Shown here piece after piece: positions 28,577 through 38,548 of a stretch of DNA of 64,000 nucleotides. Made by a program: the position numbers and the translations under genes. Positions within the stretch are counted from its first letter, which is position 1. Each line of letters starts with the position of its first letter. This DNA is from Actinomadura xylanilytica (GTDB lineage: Bacteria > Actinomycetota > Actinomycetes > Streptosporangiales > Streptosporangiaceae), in contig NZ_JASNWE010000004.1 of NCBI RefSeq assembly GCF_030283145.1, positions 1,047,704 to 1,111,703 on the forward strand, in the 5' to 3' direction. Below the pieces are notes generated by a model, which searched no databases, was not told the DNA's origin, and saw only the letters and a program-made list of their open reading frames with translations.

Positions 28577-30403
28577 TCAGTCCCGGCGGGGGTCGTCCCT
28601 GAGCACGTAGATCGCTCCGCCGCGGGTCTCGGTGCGCTCGGGGTCCTCCCGGGGCGTCGGGACGTCCGGGTCGGTCTCGGGCCCAGGGCGCCGGGCGGAC
28701 CCCGCCGGTCGTGCGGGGCGGGAGGACCGGGACGGCTGCTCCTCGGCCTCCAGCGGCTCGGGCGGCACCGGCCCAGGGTCCTCGACCTGCTCGGGCAGGG
28801 ACTCGGGCGCCGGCTCGGCCGCACGTCCCCTCGCCCGCGCCGGCCGGCGCGGGGTGAGTACCGGCTCGGCCTCCTCGAACTCCAGCGGATCCGACGCGTA
28901 CGGCGAGGCCAGGGGCGCGGCCGGACGGACCGGCGCCTCCTCGTCCGCCCGGACGGGCTCGGCCCGCGCGGCGGGCGCGCCCCGTTTGCCCGGCGCGCCG
29001 GGCTGAGCGGACTTGGTGGGCTTAGCGGACTTAGCGGCCTTGGTGGGCTTGGACGGCGGGGCGGACGCGGGCTTCTCGGCCCTCCGCCGGACCCGCCCGC
29101 GCTCGCGGGGCTCCGCCGCGCCGGACGCCGACGACTCCGTGGACTCCACGGGACGGCGCAGGATCAGCCAGTTCGTGACCCAGGCCGCGATCGCCGCCGA
29201 GACCCCGACCTCCAGCGTGGCCATCAGCCCGACCTGCCAGGCCGACGGCCCCACGGTCGCCATCCCGCCGCTGCCGAGCGGACCGCCCGACAGCGCCGTC
29301 AGCAGCGCCGTCACGGCGCCCGTCATCGCTCCCGACACGAACCCCCACAGCGGCGCGCCCTCGTACACCGGGCTCGGCATCGCGCGGATGGTGAGCACCC
29401 CGCCCACGGCCCCGGCCACGAACGGCGCCGCCAGCGCCAGCAGCGACACCACCGGCGCCGGGCCCGGCTCGGGCAGCGCAGCCAGTGGCGGGAAGGCCGG
29501 CACGGCGCTCAGGAACACCCCGGTCGGCGAGACGCTGGTGCCCGCGCCGACCGAGAAGCCCGGCCCGACCGCGTAGGCCATGCCCCAGATCACCGCGTTC
29601 GGCAGGAAGGCCAGCTCGACCAGCAGCAGCAGGGCGCCCCCGACGATCCCCGGGGCGAGGGTGTTGTACAGGTCGGTCGCGGCGCCCATGTGCCCCAGCA
29701 GGGACCCGCCGACCAGGATCGCGCCCGACGCCAGCAGCACCCCGGTGGCGCCCGCGACCCCGACCACCAGCGAGCGCTGCCGGTCCGGCAGCAGCCGCAG
29801 CAGCGCGCCGAGCCCCGAGCGGACCCGCCGTCCCCCCGCGGTGCCCGCCACGACGGCCCGCGCCGCACCGAGGGCGCCCGCCGCGAACGCGACCAGGAAG
29901 CAGGCCGGCAGCCCCTCCCAGGTCGACGGCCGGATCGCCGAGGACGTCGCGGCGAGCGCGAGCAGCCCGGCCAGCAGCGCGTAGGGGACCGCCAGCGCGA
30001 CCGCGACGTGCACCACGCCGATCCGGGGACGGCTCGGCATCCCCACGGTGCGGATCATCCAGGCGCCGCTCCGGTACAGCAGCGCCCCCGGCAGGACGAT
30101 CAGGCCGAGGGGCAGCAGCCCCACCCGCCCGTGCTCGCTGGAGAAGCCCGCGTGGTGTGCGACGAGCCAGAAGTTGACGACCGTCCGGAACACCCCCGGC
30201 AGCCCCGCCCCGAGGGCGGTCCGCGGCGCGGCGATCCAGCCGATGAGCGTGATCGTCGTGAGCACGGCCAGGCCGATGCCGACGCACCACAGCGCGCCCA
30301 CCAGCCCGGCCACGTACAGCGGCCTGGGCGGCCCGGAACGCGGGTCCTCCCCGGCCTCGGGCGGCTCAGCGGTCACGCGCGGTCCGGGCTTCTGGTCGCT
30401 CAC
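28577..30403 (-). CDS. perM: PerM-like polytopic membrane protein (DUF6350)
   Basis: 608 residues: more than ten hydrophobic helices in the first ~415, then a long charged, Pro/Ala/Lys-rich cytosolic tail. Position between sucD and purN matches M. tuberculosis Rv0955 (PerM), reported to support cell division through FtsB and persistence; assignment rests on position, length and topology more than on motifs. GTG start with weak GGGCGG. The tail contains Lys/Ser/Thr/Pro repeats (KPTKAAKSAKPTKSAQP). Confidence 0.75.
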   Translation of the reverse strand: MSDQKPGPRVTAEPPEAGEDPRSGPPRPLYVAGLVGALWCVGIGLAVLTTITLIGWIAAPRTALGAGLPGVFRTVVNFWLVAHHAGFSSEHGRVGLLPLGLIVLPGALLYRSGAWMIRTVGMPSRPRIGVVHVAVALAVPYALLAGLLALAATSSAIRPSTWEGLPACFLVAFAAGALGAARAVVAGTAGGRRVRSGLGALLRLLPDRQRSLVVGVAGATGVLLASGAILVGGSLLGHMGAATDLYNTLAPGIVGGALLLLVELAFLPNAVIWGMAYAVGPGFSVGAGTSVSPTGVFLSAVPAFPPLAALPEPGPAPVVSLLALAAPFVAGAVGGVLTIRAMPSPVYEGAPLWGFVSGAMTGAVTALLTALSGGPLGSGGMATVGPSAWQVGLMATLEVGVSAAIAAWVTNWLILRRPVESTESSASGAAEPRERGRVRRRAEKPASAPPSKPTKAAKSAKPTKSAQPGAPGKRGAPAARAEPVRADEEAPVRPAAPLASPYASDPLEFEEAEPVLTPRRPARARGRAAEPAPESLPEQVEDPGPVPPEPLEAEEQPSRSSRPARPAGSARRPGPETDPDVPTPREDPERTETRGGAIYVLRDDPRRD

Positions 30404-30493
30404 CCGCCCATGCTGGCACCCCGCCCCGGCACGGGCGGGCTGCCCGCCCGGCGTGTCGTCTTTGTCATCACCCCTCCCGGCCCGGCCGCCGAA

Positions 30494-30534
30494 CGAAAGA
30501 CACCCGGGCCGTCCCGCGGCTCGGGTGTCTTTCG
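30494..30534 (-). terminator. sucD terminator, 18-bp stem
   Basis: Arms 30494-30511 and 30517-30534 with one G-U pair and loop TCCCG, 29 bp past the sucD stop. A second, shorter dyad (about 30538-30561, CCTGGG/CCCAGG core) lies between it and the stop. Confidence 0.75.
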
Positions 30535-30562
30535 TGGCCTGGGCCCCCTCGGGGTCCCAGGG

Positions 30563-31456
30563 TCAGAGGTTCTTCATGACCTCGCGCATCAGGCGGGCGG
30601 TCTCGCTGGGGGTCTTGCCGACGCGGACGCCGACCTTCTCCAGGGCCTCCTTCTTGGCCTGCGCCGTGCCGGCCGAGCCGGACACGATGGCGCCAGCGTG
30701 GCCCATGGTCTTGCCCTCGGGGGCGGTGAACCCGGCGACGTAGCCGACGACCGGCTTGGTCACGTTCTGCTCGATGTAGGCGGCGGCGCGCTCCTCGGCG
30801 TCGCCCCCGATCTCACCGATCATCACGATCGCGTCGGTGCCCGGGTCCTCCTGGAACGCCTTGAGCGCATCGATGTGGGTGGTCCCGATGATCGGGTCGC
30901 CGCCGATGCCGACGCAGGTGGAGAAGCCGATGTCGCGCAGCTCGTACATCATCTGGTACGTGAGCGTGCCCGACTTGGAGACCAGGCCGATGCGGCCCGG
31001 CGTGGTGATGTCGGCCGGGATGATGCCCGCGTTGGACGAGCCCGGGGTCGCGATGCCGGGGCAGTTGGGCCCGACGATCCGGGTCTTGCTCCCCTTCTCG
31101 CCGGCGTACGCCCAGAAGTAGGCGGTGTCGTGCACCGGGATGCCCTCGGTGATGACCACGCACAGCGGGATCTCGGCGTCGATCGCCTCGACCACGGCGT
31201 CCTTGGTGAACTTCGGCGGCACGAACACCACCGACACGTCGGCGCCGGTCGCGGCCATCGCCTCGGCGACGGTGCCGTACACGGTCAGCTCGGTGCCGTC
31301 GAAGTCGACCTTCTGGCCGGCCTTGCGCGCGTTGACCCCGCCGACCACGTTGGCGTCGGCGGCGAGCATCCGGCGGGAGTGCTTCATGCCCTCCGAGCCG
31401 GTGATGCCCTGCACGATGATCTTGCTGTTCTCCGTGAGCCAGATGGCCATGCTCAT
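30563..31456 (-). CDS. sucD: succinyl-CoA synthetase alpha subunit
   Basis: 297 residues. CoA-binding N-terminal domain ([19 protein letters not shown]), [11 protein letters not shown], and phosphorylated His in [15 protein letters not shown]. The ATG overlaps the sucC stop (ATGA), which fixes this start over a second ATG two codons on. Works as alpha-beta complex with SucC in the TCA cycle. Confidence 0.97.
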   Translation of the reverse strand: MSMAIWLTENSKIIVQGITGSEGMKHSRRMLAADANVVGGVNARKAGQKVDFDGTELTVYGTVAEAMAATGADVSVVFVPPKFTKDAVVEAIDAEIPLCVVITEGIPVHDTAYFWAYAGEKGSKTRIVGPNCPGIATPGSSNAGIIPADITTPGRIGLVSKSGTLTYQMMYELRDIGFSTCVGIGGDPIIGTTHIDALKAFQEDPGTDAIVMIGEIGGDAEERAAAYIEQNVTKPVVGYVAGFTAPEGKTMGHAGAIVSGSAGTAQAKKEALEKVGVRVGKTPSETARLMREVMKNL

Positions 31457-32631
31457 GCACCTGCCGCAGCGAGTTCGGCGGCGCGCTTGGCCGCGTCGTC
31501 CATGGTGTCGACCTGTTCGACGCCGGGCAGCGCCGCGTCGTCGAGGATCTTGCGCCCGAGGTCGGCGTTGTTGCCGTCCAGCCGGACCACCAGCGGCCGG
31601 TTGACGGTCTCGCCGCGCTCGCCGAGCAGCTTGTAGGCGGACACGATGCCGTTGGCGACCGCGTCGCAGGCGGTGATGCCGCCGAACACGTTCACGAACA
31701 CCGACTTGACCGCGGTGTCCGACAGCACGATCTCCAGGCTGTCGGCCATCACCTCGGCGGACGCGCCGCCGCCGATGTCGAGGAAGTTGGCGGGCTTCTG
31801 CCCGTTGAACTCCTCGCCGGCGTAGGAGACCACGTCGAGCGTCGACATGACCAGGCCCGCGCCGTTGCCGATGATGCCCACGCTGCCGTCGAGCTTGACG
31901 TAGTTGAGGTCCTTGGCCTTGGCCGCGGCCTCCAGCGGGTCGGCGGCGGCCTTGTCCTCGAGCCCGCCGTGCTCCTGGCGGAACGAGGCGTTGTCGTCGA
32001 GGGTGACCTTCCCGTCGAGCGCCTTCACCTCGCCGGCGGTGGTGAGGATCATCGGGTTGACCTCGACGAGGCTGGCGTCCTCGTCGGTGAACACGGCCCA
32101 CAGCCGCTCGATGATCTCGGCGGCGCCGGCCAGTGCCTCCTCGGGCAGCCGGCCCTGCTCGGCGATCTCGCGGGCCTTGGCCCGGTCGACGCCGGTCAGC
32201 GGCGAGATGGGCACCAGCCCCAGCCGGTCGTGCGGCACGTCCTCGATCTCCACGCCGCCCTCGACGGAGCAGATGGAGAGGAAGGTGCGGTTAGCCCGGT
32301 CCAGCAGGAAGCTGAAGTAGTACTCCTGCGCGATCGCGCTGCCCTCTTCGACCAGGACCTTGTGGACCGTGTGGCCCTTGATGTCCATGCCGAGGATCTG
32401 GTCGGCGAGGGTCTGCGCCTCGTCCGCCGAGTCGGCCAGCTTCACGCCACCGGCCTTGCCACGACCACCGGTCTTGACCTGGGCCTTGACGACGACCTTC
32501 GAGCTTCCCGCGGCGAACAGCTCCGCCGCAATAGCTCGTGCTTCCTGGGGGGTACGGGCGACCTTGCCGGTGGGCACCGGTACCCCGTACTCGGCGAAGA
32601 GTTCCTTCGCCTGATGTTCGAACAGGTCCAC
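31453..32631 (-). CDS. sucC: succinyl-CoA synthetase beta subunit
   Basis: 392 residues with ATP-grasp fold: [19 protein letters not shown] start, [36 protein letters not shown] and [18 protein letters not shown] 32631 is preceded by AAAGGA at 7-8 nt; an upstream-extended frame would add 36 unrelated residues. First gene of the sucC-sucD operon. Confidence 0.97.
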   Translation of the reverse strand: MDLFEHQAKELFAEYGVPVPTGKVARTPQEARAIAAELFAAGSSKVVVKAQVKTGGRGKAGGVKLADSADEAQTLADQILGMDIKGHTVHKVLVEEGSAIAQEYYFSFLLDRANRTFLSICSVEGGVEIEDVPHDRLGLVPISPLTGVDRAKAREIAEQGRLPEEALAGAAEIIERLWAVFTDEDASLVEVNPMILTTAGEVKALDGKVTLDDNASFRQEHGGLEDKAAADPLEAAAKAKDLNYVKLDGSVGIIGNGAGLVMSTLDVVSYAGEEFNGQKPANFLDIGGGASAEVMADSLEIVLSDTAVKSVFVNVFGGITACDAVANGIVSAYKLLGERGETVNRPLVVRLDGNNADLGRKILDDAALPGVEQVDTMDDAAKRAAELAAAGA

Positions 32632-32975
32632 GAGGCGTCCTTTAACGGATCGACAGCCAAATGACCGCTGAGTGGGGGTACACGTGTGTCCGTGCGGCCT
32701 GCCACTCTGCGGTCCGCTCCGTCGATGGAGCCTAGTCAACCCGGGCCCATGGTCATGCCGCCGGGTCGGTTTCCCCTGCCCCCTGTCCGGTTCCCGGAAC
32801 CCTTTGGGGGAGGCGGGCGCGGCGGGACGTCGCCCGTGAGGAGGAAGCGGCGCGGGGTACTCACCTTGAGGGAGGAGGTCGCGCGCGGGCCCTGAGATGG
32901 ATGAACGGGTTCGCGGAGTTTGATGTACTTAAGTGCGCCTTGCGGTAAAGCAAGGCTCTGAGGGGAGATGCGGCC
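32632..32975. promoter_or_regulatory. divergent region sucC / GH15-like gene with 7-bp palindrome
   Basis: 344 bp without a gene. Close to the GH15-like start lies GCCTTGC-N6-GCAAGGC (32937-32956), a perfect inverted repeat that could be an operator or an mRNA hairpin, followed by GAGGGGAGA as ribosome site. On the minus strand TTGACT (about 32734-32739) could serve as a -35 for sucC, but no good -10 follows. Confidence 0.45.
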
Positions 32976-34613
32976 GTGGCCGATGAGCGGATGAGGCCGG
33001 GCCGGGTCGGGGTGCGGCGGGGTCCGCGCGGCGGACCGTCCGCGGCCTCACGGCGGGGGCCGCGCCGGGTCCGGCGGGCCGCCGCGCTGCTCCTCGTCGC
33101 CGTGCTGGTCGCCACCTGCGGGGCCGGCAGCCCCGACCGGGCCGCCGGTCCGGGCTGGGCCAGCCCCGGGCTGGTCGGCGGCGGCGGCTGGCCGTTCAAC
33201 AGCGTCCCCCTGTCCCCGGCCGAGGCCGAGGGCGCGTCCTACCTGCCGGACAGCTCGGTGGTGCGGCTGGGGAACGGCCGGATCCGGTTCATCCCGTTCG
33301 GCTCCGATACCCCGATCACCGTGGACCCCTCCGACCCGCGCGTGGCGGCGGCCGTACGGTCCGACAGCGCCTGGCTGGCGCGCGGCACCGTGCCGGGCCT
33401 CACCGTGCCGGACATCACAGTGCCCGGCGTCCCCAGACCCGGGGCCACCGGACCCGGCGTCACCGGACCGCCGGCGCCCGCGCCGTCGCCGTCCGCCGCC
33501 GTCCAGGCGGCGCCGGGGCCGCAAGGGGCGAAGAGCGCGGAGGCCGCGAAGGCCGCCGAAGCGGCGGAGGCGGCCGAGCGGAACCGGGACATGGCGGCGC
33601 GCGCGCTGCTCGACCTCCGGCTGCTCACCCGCCCCAACGGCGCCTCGCTCGCGTCCTGGTACGGGCCGTGGAACTTCAGCTGGCCGCGCGACTCGGCGTT
33701 CGCGGCGGCGGCGTTCGCGGTGTCCGGGCATCCGGCCGAGGGCCGGCGGGTGCTGCGCTTCATGGCCCGCGTCCAGCACGAGGACGGCCTGTGGGCCGCG
33801 CGCTACAACGCCGACGGGACGGCGGTGGCGGACGGCCGGCCCCCTCAGCTCGACTCGCTCGGGTGGGTGCTGTGGGCAAGCTGGTTCTTCCGCACGCAGG
33901 CGCCGTCGTCCGACCTGCCGGAGCTGTGGCCCATGGTGCGGCGCGCGGCCGACCGCCTGGCCCGCTCGCTCGACTCCACCGGCCTGCCGCCGCCCTCGTC
34001 CGACTACTGGGAGCGCGGCCCCGGCCACGAGCAGGACCCCGACCGTCCGACGCTCGGGGTCGTCGGGCCGGTCCTGGCCGGACTGCGGTCCGCCGCCGCG
34101 ATCGCCGACGGGTACGGCAAGCACGACAAGGCCGCCCGGTGGCGGTCCGCGTCGCACCGGCTGTCGGACGCGGTCGGACGCGACTTCGCCCCGCACGGCT
34201 ACCCGCGCTCCCCCATCGCCGGCGGGCTGATGGACACCTCCGTCACCTTCCTCGGCCCGCCGTTCGGCCCGGCCGACCCCGCCGTGGACGCCGCGGTCGC
34301 CAACGCCGCCCGCAAGCAGGCGCTGCCGAACGGCGGGGTGCTGCCGGGCGAGCGCTGGTCGGGGCACAAGCAGGTCGCCTGGACGCCGGAGATGGCGCTG
34401 TTCACGCTCTCCGCGGCCACCTCCGGCCGTACCGTCGAGGCGCACGACCGGCTCGGCTGGCTGGCCGAGCACAGCACCTCGCTGGGGGCGCTGCCCGAGA
34501 AGGTCGGCGAACGCGGCCAGCCCGCCGGGGTCGCCCCGCTCGGCTGGACGGCGTCCCTCGTGGTGCTCAGCCTGGCCGCGCTCGAACGCCCCCTGCCCGT
34601 CCCGCCCGCCTGA
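32976..34613 (+). CDS. secreted glycoside hydrolase family 15-like protein
   Basis: 545 residues. Basic N-terminus and hydrophobic core (about 34-47) ending ...VATC: a poor lipobox (Thr at -1), so secreted or lipid-anchored at Cys48. A low-complexity region (about 135-200, TVPGV/ATGPG units then KAAEAAEAAE) precedes an (alpha/alpha)6 domain: WYGPWNFSWPRDSAFAAAA, VQHEDGLWAARYN, QLDSLGWVLWASW, SSDYWERG and PLGWTASLVVL. These resemble GH15 glucoamylase/dextranase-type folds. Catalytic acids would be the Asp of WPRD or Glu of DYWE; I cannot confirm activity. Confidence 0.75.
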   Translation: MADERMRPGRVGVRRGPRGGPSAASRRGPRRVRRAAALLLVAVLVATCGAGSPDRAAGPGWASPGLVGGGGWPFNSVPLSPAEAEGASYLPDSSVVRLGNGRIRFIPFGSDTPITVDPSDPRVAAAVRSDSAWLARGTVPGLTVPDITVPGVPRPGATGPGVTGPPAPAPSPSAAVQAAPGPQGAKSAEAAKAAEAAEAAERNRDMAARALLDLRLLTRPNGASLASWYGPWNFSWPRDSAFAAAAFAVSGHPAEGRRVLRFMARVQHEDGLWAARYNADGTAVADGRPPQLDSLGWVLWASWFFRTQAPSSDLPELWPMVRRAADRLARSLDSTGLPPPSSDYWERGPGHEQDPDRPTLGVVGPVLAGLRSAAAIADGYGKHDKAARWRSASHRLSDAVGRDFAPHGYPRSPIAGGLMDTSVTFLGPPFGPADPAVDAAVANAARKQALPNGGVLPGERWSGHKQVAWTPEMALFTLSAATSGRTVEAHDRLGWLAEHSTSLGALPEKVGERGQPAGVAPLGWTASLVVLSLAALERPLPVPPA

Positions 34614-34664
34614 ACGGTGCCGGGGCCTGGCCCGGGGTCGGGTCCGGGGCGGAGCGCCGGAGGC

Positions 34665-35432
34665 TCAGGCGAACTGCTCGTACCCGAGCTTGAGCACCAG
34701 GCCGCCGACCACGCACAGCAGCACCGCCCGGACGAACCCGGCGCCCCGGCTGATCGCCATGCGGGCGCCGAGCAGCGCCCCGGCCATGTTGCAGACCGCC
34801 ATCACGAGGCCGAGGGCCCACAGCACATGGCCCTGCGCGGCGAACACGATCACCGCGCCCAGGTTGGTGCCGGTGTTGATGATCTTGGCGTTGGCGGAGG
34901 CGTTCACGAAGTCGACACCGAGCAGCGTGGTGAACGCCAGCACCAGGAACGTCCCCGTGCCCGGTCCGATCAGCCCGTCGTAGAAGGCGATCGGCACGCC
35001 GGGGATCAGGATCGCCGCCGCGGTCCGGCGGCGGGTGCGCAGCACCAGCGCGGGCACCCGGCCGAGGTCCGGCCGCAGCACCACGATCGCCGCCACCGCC
35101 AGCAGCACCACCATGATCACCGGCTTGAGCAGCTCGGACGAGATCGCCGCCGCGCAGAGCGCGCCGCCCGCCGCGCAGCACACCGCCAGCCCGGCGGCGG
35201 GCAGGGCGACCCGGACGTCCGGCTTGGCCTTGCGCAGGTAGGCGACGGCGGCGGTCGAGGTCCCCGCGATCGAGGCGATCTTGTTGGTGGCGAGCGCGGT
35301 CGCGACCGGCTGGCCCGGGTTGAGCAGCATCAGCGCTGGGAGCTGGATCAGCCCGCCCCCGCCGACCACGGCGTCCACCCAGCCCGCCGCCGCGGCGGCG
35401 AGGATGAGCAGGACCACTTGCTCGACGTGCAC
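34665..35432 (-). CDS. TauE/SafE (TSUP) family permease
   Basis: 255 residues, about eight helices in two similar halves. WVDAVVGGGGLIQLPAL in the first and YDGLIGPGTGTFLVLAF in the second are the family motifs. GTG start with GGGAG about 5 nt upstream. Family members move sulfite, sulfoacetate or other small anions; substrate here unknown. Its stop is 51 bp from that of the convergent GH15-like gene. Confidence 0.88.
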   Translation of the reverse strand: MHVEQVVLLILAAAAAGWVDAVVGGGGLIQLPALMLLNPGQPVATALATNKIASIAGTSTAAVAYLRKAKPDVRVALPAAGLAVCCAAGGALCAAAISSELLKPVIMVVLLAVAAIVVLRPDLGRVPALVLRTRRRTAAAILIPGVPIAFYDGLIGPGTGTFLVLAFTTLLGVDFVNASANAKIINTGTNLGAVIVFAAQGHVLWALGLVMAVCNMAGALLGARMAISRGAGFVRAVLLCVVGGLVLKLGYEQFA

Positions 35433-35527
35433 GGGGGCTCCCGGGGGTAAGGAGTCAAAGGATCGTCGCGCATGAACCTACTCACCCCCGCCGGCGCCGC
35501 GCGCACCGGCCGCTCCCGGGACGCCCG

Positions 35528-36754
35528 TCAGCGCATGACCGATACGCGGCAGTCGTCGCACCAGAATCCGTGCACCGTTCCACGCAGGCCCATCCGCCCG
35601 AACGGGGTGAAGCCGCCGTCGATGGACGTGACGTATCTCATGCACGTCCCGCACGCGGCGCAGGCCGGGTAGCGGAGCTCGTGCTCGGTCTCCCTCGGCA
35701 GCCCGCCCACGTGGTGGTTGGAGTGCCCGCCGAGCGCCATCATGCTGACGCCGTCCTGGTTCGGGTGCGGCTCCAGCGCCAGCGCCCGCGCCCCCGGCAC
35801 GACCCGTCCCTGCGCGGCCGGCGCGCTCGGGCCGCCGAGCACCTCCTCCACCGCGCCGTCCAGGCCGATCCGCGCCATCGGGACGTCCGGCTCCCCGCAG
35901 CCGCACGCGAGCAGGAAGAACGACGGATCCGCGCTCAGCCCGAACGGCAGCAGGCGCGCGGCCAGGGTCAGCACCCGCTCGGCGGGCGCACGGCACGTCC
36001 CGCAGGCGGGGACCTCGCCGGGGAAGCCGCCGCCCATGACGTGCGCGCTCTCCCCCCGGTCGACGACCAGGCCCATGAACGCGGGCCGGTACCCGGCCGG
36101 TTCCAGGGTGTCGGGGAGCAGGCCGGCGAGAGTGGCGAAGGTCTCCCAGGCCGCCTCGCCCTCGATCTTCTCGAGTTCCTCGCGCAGCGAGATCAGCGTC
36201 CGCACTGCGTGGTCGGTCCGGACGAGGGCGATCGACTCCAGCGTCCCGTCCTCCCCCGACCGCCAGCGCTCCACCAGCCCGTCCACGAGCGCGTCCGGGG
36301 CGCCCGACAGCAGGCCGGCGCGGATGGCCCCGTCCTCCTCGAACCGGTCGGCGAACGGGCGCAGCCGGGCCGGCTGGTACGCGGCGATCTCGAAGACCAC
36401 CGACGCGAGCGGGGTGCCGCGCACGGGCTCGGACAGGGAGTCGGCGACGAAGGCGTCGAGCAGCCCGCCGGGCAGCCAGGGCACCAGCACCCCCGCGTCC
36501 CGGGCCAGCGGCCCGGCCCCGCGCAGCCGCTCGGCCACCCGCGTCTTCTCCGCGTGCGCGCCGGGCATCAGCGCGAGGTGGGTGGAGGCGTAGGAGGCCG
36601 TGCGCTCGTCGGCCGTCTCCATCAGGATCTCGACCGCGTCGGCCAGGCCCCGCCCCGTCCTGGCCGCCAGCAGCTCGGTGATCCGCTCGCTCGTCTCGGG
36701 AACGTCCAGGGACGCGTCGTCGACCAGGTCCTGGACCATCTGGAGGATCTTCAT
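35528..36754 (-). CDS. unknown protein with four Cys clusters
   Basis: 408 residues, not recognised. N-terminal ~210 residues look helical and acidic; C-terminal half has paired cysteines: C251-x2-C254, C284-x-C286, C365-x2-C368-x2-C371 and C399-x2-C402. The end (PACAACGTCMRYVTSIDGG ... FWCDDC) looks like a zinc ribbon and recalls YwqG/DUF1963-type C-termini; that resemblance is weak. No signal peptide or membrane helix. ATG with GGAAGA 9 nt upstream. Confidence 0.7.
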   Translation of the reverse strand: MKILQMVQDLVDDASLDVPETSERITELLAARTGRGLADAVEILMETADERTASYASTHLALMPGAHAEKTRVAERLRGAGPLARDAGVLVPWLPGGLLDAFVADSLSEPVRGTPLASVVFEIAAYQPARLRPFADRFEEDGAIRAGLLSGAPDALVDGLVERWRSGEDGTLESIALVRTDHAVRTLISLREELEKIEGEAAWETFATLAGLLPDTLEPAGYRPAFMGLVVDRGESAHVMGGGFPGEVPACGTCRAPAERVLTLAARLLPFGLSADPSFFLLACGCGEPDVPMARIGLDGAVEEVLGGPSAPAAQGRVVPGARALALEPHPNQDGVSMMALGGHSNHHVGGLPRETEHELRYPACAACGTCMRYVTSIDGGFTPFGRMGLRGTVHGFWCDDCRVSVMR

Positions 36755-36784
36755 CGGACGCAGTCTTCCAAGGACGAACTGACA

Positions 36785-38482
36785 TTAGGGGAACAACTCA
36801 GACATTACCCCCAGCGGCCCGCCTCCGGGACCAGCGGACGCGCCGCCGGCCGGCGGCGCGTCACCGGCGCGGAGGGCCCTGACGGCCCGGCCGATCCGGT
36901 CCCCGTTGAAGCCCGCGGCGCCGGCGACCGTGATGATGTAGCGGCCCACCCGGACGACCGTCCTCTCCTTCCCCGGCTTCCCGAACTGGTAGGCCTCATC
37001 GCCCAGACCGGGCACCGCACGGACGTCCGGGGTGAACGCGGCGAGCAGCTCATCGGCCTCCCGCGCGGACCGGGCCACCCAACTCACCGCGATCCGGCGA
37101 CCGGTGTCCCGGGGCGACTCGCAGGTCAGGCCGTGCAGGGTCACCGGGCCGATCTCGACCGGTTTCCCGGGCCGCCAGGACGGCTCGGCGACCAAGGTGC
37201 AGGCCTGCGGCCATTCCGACGGCCGGACACCGCCCAGTCCGACGGGAGCCCCGCCGGCACCGGGCTCGGCGTCCCACTCGTAGGCGGTCAGCCGGGTGCC
37301 GCCGCGCTCCCCTCGGGTGGGCCGGAAGAGCAGGCCGGCGGTCGCGAAGACGCCCGGTTCGGCGGCCGGCGCGTCCCAGAACTCCGGGTCCCCGAAGGGC
37401 GCCACCTCGGTCGTGACCTGGGCGGTCCTGGGGACGATGACGGACAACCCGGTCGCCGGTATCGCGTAGCCGGAGGCCAGCCGGGCGTCCGACTGGTAGA
37501 CCCGGTCTCCCGCAACGGTGAGCCGGCCGGTGGCATGGTGCCGCACCTCCCGGACGACCTTGCCGGTGCGGAGGTCGATGAACGCGAGGGACTCCCCGCC
37601 GGTGAGGGGGACGACCGCCCGCCGGCCCACCACGGCGAGCTCGCACTCCCAGCAGGTCCGCTTCGGGCTCATCCCGAGGATCTCGCGGCCGCCGGGGCCG
37701 AGAAGCGTGAAACGGCCCCTGGACTCCCCCTCGGGGATCAGGGTGATCCCTTCCTGCACCCACACGTCCTCGGCGGGCGTCCTCCTCTGCCAGCGCACGT
37801 CCCCGGTACGCGGGTCCAGCGCGACGAACCTGCGCTTCGGCGTGCCGCACTCCTCCTTGACCAGGAAGAGGCTGCCGTCGGTCGGCACTGGTTCCGCCTT
37901 GCACCCGGTCCCGGTCATGGCCCTCTCCGGCTCGACCTTGGTGGACCAGCGCCTCCGCCCGGTCTTCGCGTCGACCGCCTCGAACACGGTGCCGGCGTCG
38001 GCCCCCCAGGTCAGCACGGTGGTCCCCGACTTCGAACCGACCAGCGTCCGCGCTCCGAGTCCGGACGGGGTCGTCCTCCAGAGCTGCTTCCCGGTGACCG
38101 CGTCCAGCCCCACGATCCGTTCGGTGGTCTGGACGACGACCGCGTCCGGCGTCGTGGTGAGGCCGACGAGCCGGGCCTCCAGCTCCCGGTAGTGCCAGCG
38201 CGGCCGGCCCGTGCGGGCGTCGAGGACCTCCACGCCCCTCCTCGTCCAGGCGAGGACCTGCCCCGCGACGTGCGCGAAGGCCACCTCGTCCTTCCGCGTC
38301 GCGGAGAACTCCCGCTGCCAGGCGGGGCGCAGCCGCCCGGGGGCGGGCCCGGTCTCGGACGTCTCCTCGGGTTCGGTTCTGCTCGTCACGTGGTCGACCG
38401 GCGGATCCAGCATCGGGTCGACGGGTTCGCAGCCCATGGTGAGGACGGCCAGCGCGACGAGCGCGGCCAGGAAAGGGCGCAC
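36785..38482 (-). CDS. PQQ-type beta-propeller lipoprotein
   Basis: 565 residues. Signal peptide with lipobox LTMGC (Cys18), a Glu/Thr/Pro-rich spacer, then repeated blades with the PQQ-like signature (VLDARTGRPRWHY, GLDAVTGKQLWRT, AVDAKTGRRRWST, ALDPRTGDVRWQR, FIDLRTGKVVRE). A C-terminal ~130-residue domain follows (PSEWPQACTLV ... LGDEAYQFGKPG), a DUF3558-like pattern by eye. GTG with GGAGG. Probably a surface scaffold rather than an enzyme. Confidence 0.8.
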   Translation of the reverse strand: MRPFLAALVALAVLTMGCEPVDPMLDPPVDHVTSRTEPEETSETGPAPGRLRPAWQREFSATRKDEVAFAHVAGQVLAWTRRGVEVLDARTGRPRWHYRELEARLVGLTTTPDAVVVQTTERIVGLDAVTGKQLWRTTPSGLGARTLVGSKSGTTVLTWGADAGTVFEAVDAKTGRRRWSTKVEPERAMTGTGCKAEPVPTDGSLFLVKEECGTPKRRFVALDPRTGDVRWQRRTPAEDVWVQEGITLIPEGESRGRFTLLGPGGREILGMSPKRTCWECELAVVGRRAVVPLTGGESLAFIDLRTGKVVREVRHHATGRLTVAGDRVYQSDARLASGYAIPATGLSVIVPRTAQVTTEVAPFGDPEFWDAPAAEPGVFATAGLLFRPTRGERGGTRLTAYEWDAEPGAGGAPVGLGGVRPSEWPQACTLVAEPSWRPGKPVEIGPVTLHGLTCESPRDTGRRIAVSWVARSAREADELLAAFTPDVRAVPGLGDEAYQFGKPGKERTVVRVGRYIITVAGAAGFNGDRIGRAVRALRAGDAPPAGGASAGPGGGPLGVMSELFP

Positions 38483-38548
38483 GGGGCCTCCAGGGACGAT
38501 GCCCTTAGGACTCCCGCGCCGCCCCCGCGGTTCGAGCGGGGACGGCCG

